NCBI GenBank assembly: GCA_009839535.1
Contig: VXPN01000248.1
Location: 1,548 to 13,611, forward strand
DNA from: Boseongicola sp. SB0662_bin_57
GTDB taxonomy: Bacteria; Pseudomonadota; Alphaproteobacteria; Rhodobacterales; Rhodobacteraceae
DNA length: 12,064 bases
Direction of reading: 5' to 3'
The position numbers were made by a program, and so were the translations under genes. The notes under the pieces were generated by a model. The model was not told where the DNA came from. It saw nothing but the letters and a program-made list of their open reading frames with translations, and made no database searches. Positions 7,404-12,064 of the stretch are shown one piece after another. The stretch's first letter is position 1; every line of letters starts with the position of its first letter.

Positions 7404-7424
7404 GTTGAGGGGCGTCCCCTCGAC
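7404..7424 (+). other. Hairpin 1 after glpV
   Basis: GTTGAGGGG (7404-7412) pairs with CCCCTCGAC (7416-7424) around a three-base loop, with one T-G wobble. It starts 8 bases after the glpV stop codon. No T-run follows, so it is not a standard terminator. More likely it protects the 3' end of an abundant glpV message or partly halts transcription. Confidence 0.55.
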
Positions 7425-7435
7425 TGTCCACCGTC

Positions 7436-7460
7436 GCCGGGGCCATTTGCTGGCCCCGGC
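7436..7460 (+). terminator. Hairpin 2 between glpV and glpS, attenuator or mRNA-stabilising stem
   Basis: GCCGGGGCCA (7436-7445) and TGGCCCCGGC (7451-7460) form a perfect 10-base stem with a TTTGC loop. The stem is very GC-rich. No T-tract follows (the next bases are TTGCACC), so full rho-independent termination is unlikely. In ABC importer operons such stems often let the binding protein be made in excess over the membrane components (general knowledge). That role here is inferred from position. Confidence 0.55.
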
Positions 7461-7519
7461 TTGCACCGGACACGGCTTGCATGCTCAAGTTGTGACCGCG
7501 TGGGCGAAGGATTGCCGCA

Positions 7520-8581
7520 ATGAGGATCGAACTTAGGCGTGTGACCAAGCGGGTCGGTGCGATCACGCACATCAAGGAAACTTCGCTGACGTTTGAAGCT
7601 GGTCACTTCAACGTCCTGCTCGGCGAAACGGGAGCTGGCAAGACGTCCCTGATCAAACTCATGGCGGGACTCGATCCCTGTGCGAGTGGATCCGTCCTGA
7701 TGGATGACGAAGAGGTCACCAACGTCAGCCCGCAAAGGCGCAACATTTCGCTCGTGCACCAGTTCTTCGTGAACTATCCGCACATGTCGGTCTTTGACAA
7801 CATCGCGTCTCCACTGAGAATTGCGGGCATGGCAAGCTCCGAAATTGACGAACGCGTGGCAGAGGCCGCGAAACTGTTGCAGATCACGCCGATGCTGAAC
7901 CGCCGACCGCAGGAGCTTTCTGGCGGACAGCAGCAGCGTACGGCGCTCGCCCGCGCAATCGCCAAGGAAAGCCGGGCCGTGTTTCTGGACGAACCGCTCG
8001 CCAACCTTGACTACAAGTTGCGCGAAGAGCTGCGCGACCAGTTGCCTGAAATGCTTGCCGGGCGTGGGGCCGTCGTCGTCTACGCGACTTCAGAGCCTGA
8101 GGAGGCCCTGCTTCTGGGCGGAAGGACAGCGCTCATGCACGACGGCGGCGTGGCTCAGTTCGGGCCGACCGCCCAAGTCTACCGCAACCCTGACAACCTG
8201 ATCGCGGCGAAGGCGTTCTCGGACCCGCCAATGAACGTGGCGGAGATCGAGAAGCGAGGCACATCGGCGCACCTGGGCGACGTGATCTGGGACTTGGCGG
8301 CGGATGCCGCCGACCTTTCGGACGGGCGCTACACCGTCGCGATCCGCCCGAACAATGTCCTGCCTTACAGAACCGAGAAGGCGACCGTTTCCCTGACCGG
8401 AACGGTGCAGGTAACGGAACTCAGCGGCTCGGAGTCGAGCGCACGATTCGCGCTTGGTGACATCAGCTGGGTATCGCTGGCGCATGGCGTACACCCTTAC
8501 GAGGTCGGCGAACCCCATGAGTTCTTCATGGACCCGAGCCGCTGCCGCTACTTTGCGACGGACGGCAACCTGGTTGCCTGA
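7520..8581 (+). CDS. glpS: ABC transporter ATP-binding protein, GlpS type
   Basis: One of two different ATPase subunits expected to power the glycerol importer from the cytoplasmic face. 353 residues: nucleotide-binding domain (about 1-235) followed by a MalK-like C-terminal regulatory domain (TOBE/OB type). Motifs seen: Walker A GETGAGKTS (35-43), Q-loop Q81 in VHQFFVNYPHMSVFDN, intact signature LSGGQQQR (133-140), Walker B AVFLDEP (153-159, catalytic Glu158) and D-loop LANLD (160-164). The H-loop is changed: the usual 'VTHDQ.EA' reads YATSEPEEAL, placing Ser191 where the switch histidine should be. Start ATG at 7520 with GAAGGA 8 bases upstream. It lies 124 bases after glpV and 11 bases before glpT. 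Named glpS rather than glpT from its position as the first of the two ATPase genes and its altered H-loop. Confidence 0.9.
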   Translation: MRIELRRVTKRVGAITHIKETSLTFEAGHFNVLLGETGAGKTSLIKLMAGLDPCASGSVLMDDEEVTNVSPQRRNISLVHQFFVNYPHMSVFDNIASPLRIAGMASSEIDERVAEAAKLLQITPMLNRRPQELSGGQQQRTALARAIAKESRAVFLDEPLANLDYKLREELRDQLPEMLAGRGAVVVYATSEPEEALLLGGRTALMHDGGVAQFGPTAQVYRNPDNLIAAKAFSDPPMNVAEIEKRGTSAHLGDVIWDLAADAADLSDGRYTVAIRPNNVLPYRTEKATVSLTGTVQVTELSGSESSARFALGDISWVSLAHGVHPYEVGEPHEFFMDPSRCRYFATDGNLVA

Positions 8582-8592
8582 GGGAGACGAGG

Positions 8593-9666
<1,074 letters not shown>

Positions 9667-9669
9667 TCC

Positions 9670-10533
9670 TTGAAATCCGCAAACCAAAGAGCTTGGCTTT
9701 TCGTGCTTCCTGTCTTGGTGCTGGTCGCTTTCAACGCGCTCATCCCGATCATGACCGTGGTAAACTACTCGGTCCAGGAGACCTTCGGCGACAACCTGTT
9801 CTTCTGGCAGGGCCTCGACTGGTTCCAGCAGATCCTGCGCTCTGACCGATTCCACGCCGCGCTCGGGCGACAGTTCCTCTTCACCGGCCTGATCCTTGCC
9901 ATTGAGATCCCGCTCGGCATCGTCATCGCGCTCTCGATGCCCAAAAGGGGTTTCTGGGTGCCCGTTTGCCTGGTGACCATGGCCTTGCCGATGCTGATCC
10001 CATGGAACGTCGTGGGATCGATGTGGAACATCTTCACGTTGCCGGACATCGGGCTTTTGGGGTATTTCCTGAACCACACGCTGGGCGTTCCCTACGACAT
10101 GACCCAAAGCCCTGTCGCGGCGTGGATCACCATTGTCGTGATGGACGTGTGGCACTGGACATCGCTCGTGGTGCTGCTTTGCTATGCCGGCCTCATGTCG
10201 ATCCCGGACGCATATTATCAGGCGGCAAAGATCGACGGCGCATCGAACTGGGCCGTCTTTCGCTACATCCAGCTCCCGAAGATGAAGACCGTGCTCACCA
10301 TCGCGATACTCCTGCGCTTCATGGACAGCTTCAACATCTACACCGAGCCGTTCACGTTGACTGGCGGCGGTCCCGGAAACTCGACCACGCTCCTTTCGAT
10401 CGACCTCGTCAAGATCGCGCTCGGGCAGTTCGATCTCGGACCAGCGGCGGCAATGTCGCTGATCTACTTTGCCATCACGCTCCTGGTTTCCTGGGTGTTC
10501 TACACCTTGATGACCAAAGACGACACCAACTGA
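9670..10533 (+). CDS. glpP: Glycerol ABC transporter permease, GlpP type
   Basis: Inner-membrane permease of 287 residues with about six membrane helices (binding-protein-dependent transport family, MalF-like side). The N-terminal helix is WLFVLPVLVLVAFNALIPIM. The EAA loop that docks onto the ATPases is seen at about residues 181-203 (AYYQAAKIDGASNWAVFRYI, then QLP). Translation appears to begin at TTG 9670: a GAGGAG sits seven bases before it, the resulting N-terminus matches what I remember of GlpP proteins, and no nearby ATG or GTG would keep the first helix. The gene starts three bases after glpT and ends 14 bases before glpQ, so it is tightly co-transcribed. Confidence 0.92.
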   Translation: MKSANQRAWLFVLPVLVLVAFNALIPIMTVVNYSVQETFGDNLFFWQGLDWFQQILRSDRFHAALGRQFLFTGLILAIEIPLGIVIALSMPKRGFWVPVCLVTMALPMLIPWNVVGSMWNIFTLPDIGLLGYFLNHTLGVPYDMTQSPVAAWITIVVMDVWHWTSLVVLLCYAGLMSIPDAYYQAAKIDGASNWAVFRYIQLPKMKTVLTIAILLRFMDSFNIYTEPFTLTGGGPGNSTTLLSIDLVKIALGQFDLGPAAAMSLIYFAITLLVSWVFYTLMTKDDTN

Positions 10534-10547
10534 GGAGGAACAAGGAG

Positions 10548-11345
10548 TTGAAAAAGCGCTTCCTGATACCGCTCATCTACATCCTCTTCCTTATGCTGCC
10601 GATCTATTGGCTGGTGGCGATGAGCTTCAAGACGACGAACGAGATCCTGTCGGGCTTCTCGTTGTTCCCGCAGACCTTCACGTTCGACAACTACGCCGCG
10701 ATTTTCAGCGATCCGACATGGTATTGGGGCTATTTCAATTCGATCATCTATGTGACGATCAACACCGTGATCTCGGTTTGCGTTGCGTTGCCAGCAGCCT
10801 ACGCCTTCAGCCGCTACCGCTTTCTTGGCGACAAGCACCTCTTTTTCTGGCTCTTGACAAACCGCATGGCCCCCGCCGCGGTCTTTGCGTTGCCTTTCTT
10901 TCAACTCTATTCGGCGGTTGGGCTGTTCGACACCCATCTTGCGGTGGCACTGTCCCACTGCCTGTTCAACATCCCGCTTGCCGTCTGGATTCTCGAGGGC
11001 TTCATGCGCGGGGTTCCGAAGGAACTTGACGAAACCGCCTATATCGACGGCTATTCCTTCCCTCGGTTCTTTGTCCAGATCTTCTTGCCGACAATCAAGG
11101 CTGGAGTCGGCGTGACGGCTTTCTTCTGCTTCATGTTTTCGTGGGTGGAGCTTCTGCTGGCAAAGACCCTGACTGCGGTCGAAGCCAAGCCGATCGCCGC
11201 AGTGATGACGCGTACAGCGTCTTCGGCGGGCTACGAACTCGGGCTTCTTGCCGCGGCTGGGGCGCTCACGATAATTCCTGGCGCCATCGTCATCTATTTT
11301 GTTCGCAACTACATCGCTAAGGGCTTTGCCCTCGGGAGGGTGTGA
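10548..11345 (+). CDS. glpQ: Glycerol ABC transporter permease, GlpQ type
   Basis: Second inner-membrane permease, 265 residues and about six helices (MalG-like side). The N-terminal helix is FLIPLIYILFLMLPIYWLV. A conserved central block contains LPAAYAFSRYRFLGDKHLFF, and the EAA loop lies at about residues 158-181 (KELDETAYIDGYSFPRFF, then VQIFLP). The C-terminus ends NYIAKGFALGRV, as I recall for GlpQ. This is the glycerol-transporter GlpQ, not the E. coli glycerophosphodiesterase of the same name. The start is most likely TTG 10548: GGAGGAA lies about 8 bases upstream, overlapping the end of glpP. A much longer open frame extends upstream to 9966, but that part is antisense-frame sequence inside glpP and not real. 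The stop overlaps the glpU start as TGATG. Confidence 0.92.
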   Translation: MKKRFLIPLIYILFLMLPIYWLVAMSFKTTNEILSGFSLFPQTFTFDNYAAIFSDPTWYWGYFNSIIYVTINTVISVCVALPAAYAFSRYRFLGDKHLFFWLLTNRMAPAAVFALPFFQLYSAVGLFDTHLAVALSHCLFNIPLAVWILEGFMRGVPKELDETAYIDGYSFPRFFVQIFLPTIKAGVGVTAFFCFMFSWVELLLAKTLTAVEAKPIAAVMTRTASSAGYELGLLAAAGALTIIPGAIVIYFVRNYIAKGFALGRV

Positions 11346-11770
11346 TGGAGGTGCTCAAGACATTGGCGGCGAGCGCAATTGCCGGCCTTTTCGCTTCGGC
11401 GGCGGCGGCACAACAGGCCGGATGGGGCAACGTCGGCCAGCAAAAGGAGCAGACCCTGACCTGGGCCAAGTGGTGGACGCAACCGCTTTGGGGCGGCACC
11501 TGGATGGCGTGGACGGCGGTGACGCTCGCCTTGTTCATCTTCATTTTCGGAGCCATGCTCGTCCTGGTCGCGCTGGAATTCCGTGATCCCGGAGGGCAGG
11601 AACGACGGGGCGTCCTCAACTTGATCACGACGCGCGGCGACCGCTTGTTCCTGTCGCTGTTGGGTGCCGTTTACATTTTCCTGGCATGGCTTGGACTCTT
11701 CGGAATGCCGCTTTGGGCACCCCTTGCACTTTCGATCGGCTGGGGAGCATTCTGCTTCTGGAAGGTCTGA
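11345..11770 (+). CDS. glpU: Small integral membrane protein of the glycerol transporter, GlpU (DUF2160-like)
   Basis: A 141-residue membrane protein. The C-terminal about 90 residues match the GlpU/DUF2160 type as I remember it: WMAWT, a first helix (about 58-77), the conserved turn EFRDPGGQERRGVLNLITT, then RGDRLFLSLLGAVYIFLAWLGL and a final helix ending FCFWKV. In R. leguminosarum GlpU is encoded with the transporter, but its role is not known. Here about 50 extra residues precede that core: a signal-peptide-like start (MEVLKTLAASAIAGLFASAAAA, possible cleavage near residue 22) and a Trp/Gln-rich linker (QKEQTLTWAKWWTQPLWGG). Start ATG at 11345, coupled to glpQ by TGATG, with GGGAGGG just upstream. 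It is the last gene of the operon in this window. Confidence 0.88.
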   Translation: MEVLKTLAASAIAGLFASAAAAQQAGWGNVGQQKEQTLTWAKWWTQPLWGGTWMAWTAVTLALFIFIFGAMLVLVALEFRDPGGQERRGVLNLITTRGDRLFLSLLGAVYIFLAWLGLFGMPLWAPLALSIGWGAFCFWKV

Positions 11771-11951
11771 CGAGCTCGAGATTTGAGGGCGAGCATAGAG
11801 GCCCTGATGTGGCGGTTCCGGACCAGGAATTCAGGTGAGACGCTTAAGCGCAGTTCGGGGCGGTTTCGGGCATCTGGCGCGTTTCCGGCGGGGCAACGGG
11901 CTGCGCTTGCTGAGGAGGAAACCGCGCATCCCTTGCCCGGCGGGCGGGGGC
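11771..11951. other. Intergenic stretch after glpU
   Basis: No gene is supported here. A 66-codon open frame (11783-11983) has no good ribosome binding site and an arginine-rich composition typical of chance frames in GC-rich DNA. No strong terminator was found; only short stems such as GCCCGGCGGGC (about 11936-11946) are present, without a T-tract. glpK does not begin here. Confidence 0.5.
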
Positions 11952-11980
11952 TTGCAATTCGGGTGCGGCAAGATTATGAA
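11952..11980 (+). promoter_or_regulatory. Promoter of the TetR-family gene
   Basis: TTGCAA (11952-11957) and TATGAA (11975-11980) are separated by exactly 17 bases, and each matches the sigma-70 consensus at four or more positions. The -10 box runs into the palindromic operator, which fits negative autoregulation of the gene starting at 12011. Confidence 0.5.
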
Positions 11981-11994
11981 TGAACAGTCATTCA
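11977..11994. promoter_or_regulatory. Perfect palindromic operator, likely bound by the adjacent TetR-family protein
   Basis: TGAATGAACAGTCATTCA consists of TGAATGA and its exact reverse complement TCATTCA around a four-base centre. It overlaps the -10 box and lies 16 bases before the TetR-family ATG. Such symmetrical sites directly in front of TetR-family genes are usually their own operators. Binding by this protein is inference. Confidence 0.7.
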
Positions 11995-12010
11995 CATTAC
12001 CGGTCCGCAC

Positions 12011-12064
12011 ATGCCCGAAAGCAAGGATACGAAAGCCAAGATCAGGAAAGCGGCGCTTCGGCTG
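12011..12064 (+). CDS. TetR-family transcriptional regulator, N-terminal fragment (cut by window end)
   Basis: Only 18 codons are visible: MPESKDTKAKIRKAALRL. This is the typical start of TetR/AcrR proteins, where a helix of the form 'tr..Il.aA..lF...G' precedes the helix-turn-helix. The frame is open to the window end. The upstream palindrome and promoter support a real gene with autoregulation. The purines just before the start (no strong SD seen) leave the exact ATG slightly open. Its target genes are unknown; it is read in the same direction as the glp operon but has its own promoter. Confidence 0.72.
   Translation, partial: MPESKDTKAKIRKAALRL

Noticed and set aside
5893..7575. 560-codon open frame on the minus strand opposite glpV
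   Set aside because: It is the antisense shadow of a GC-rich gene with strong codon bias; its product has no recognisable domain and a His/Arg/Val-rich composition.
9966..10547. N-terminal extension of the glpQ reading frame back into glpP
   Set aside because: The extended part is an alternative frame of glpP with histidine- and arginine-rich chance sequence; the family N-terminus and ribosome binding site support TTG 10548.
11783..11983. 66-codon open frame after glpU
   Set aside because: No ribosome binding site, arginine-rich chance composition, and it runs into the TetR promoter and operator.

Overview
The window reads as a chromosomal segment of an alphaproteobacterium, most likely a member of the Rhodobacterales. 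This rests on high GC content, on recognising the proteins by eye, and on a glycerol ABC transporter gene set of the kind described in Rhizobium leguminosarum (glpSTPQUV). No database search was possible, so the taxon is inference.

Layout. (1) Positions 39-1636, minus strand: a two-gene ammonium unit, an Amt-family ammonium transporter followed 23 bases downstream by an unrecognised 64-residue one-helix membrane protein. (2) Positions 1637-3162: about 1.5 kb without a convincing intact gene. It looks AT-richer over its first part and holds two apparent gene fossils: the C-terminal end of a Fic-family protein (minus strand, about 2269-2487) and a frame-damaged piece of an IS200/IS605-type TnpB/OrfB protein (plus strand, about 2655-2960). 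(3) Positions 3163-5509, minus strand: glpR (DeoR-family repressor) and glpD (FAD glycerol-3-phosphate dehydrogenase), overlapping by 26 bases. (4) Positions 5510-5658: a divergent control region with GlpR-type half-sites laid over a perfect TTGACA box. (5) Positions 5659-11770, plus strand: a complete glycerol-type ABC importer in the order glpV (binding protein), glpS and glpT (two different ATPases), glpP and glpQ (two permeases), glpU (small membrane protein). Two strong hairpins lie between glpV and glpS. (6) Positions 11771-12064: a short non-coding stretch, then a promoter with a perfect palindromic operator and the first 18 codons of a TetR-family regulator, cut by the window end.

How the genes fit together: GlpV should capture glycerol (or a related polyol or glycerol phosphate) in the periplasm. 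GlpP/GlpQ would move it through the inner membrane, powered by a GlpS/GlpT ATPase pair. After phosphorylation, GlpD would oxidise glycerol 3-phosphate to dihydroxyacetone phosphate and pass electrons to the quinone pool. GlpR, read divergently, would sense glycerol 3-phosphate and control both directions. The glycerol kinase gene (glpK) is not in the window.

The most interesting points are: the two ATPases carry degenerate motifs that all fall in the same composite ATP site; GlpU has an added N-terminal signal-like segment; two adjacent permease genes appear to start with TTG; the GlpR operator is compact; and a small membrane protein sits beside amt where a PII gene might be expected.
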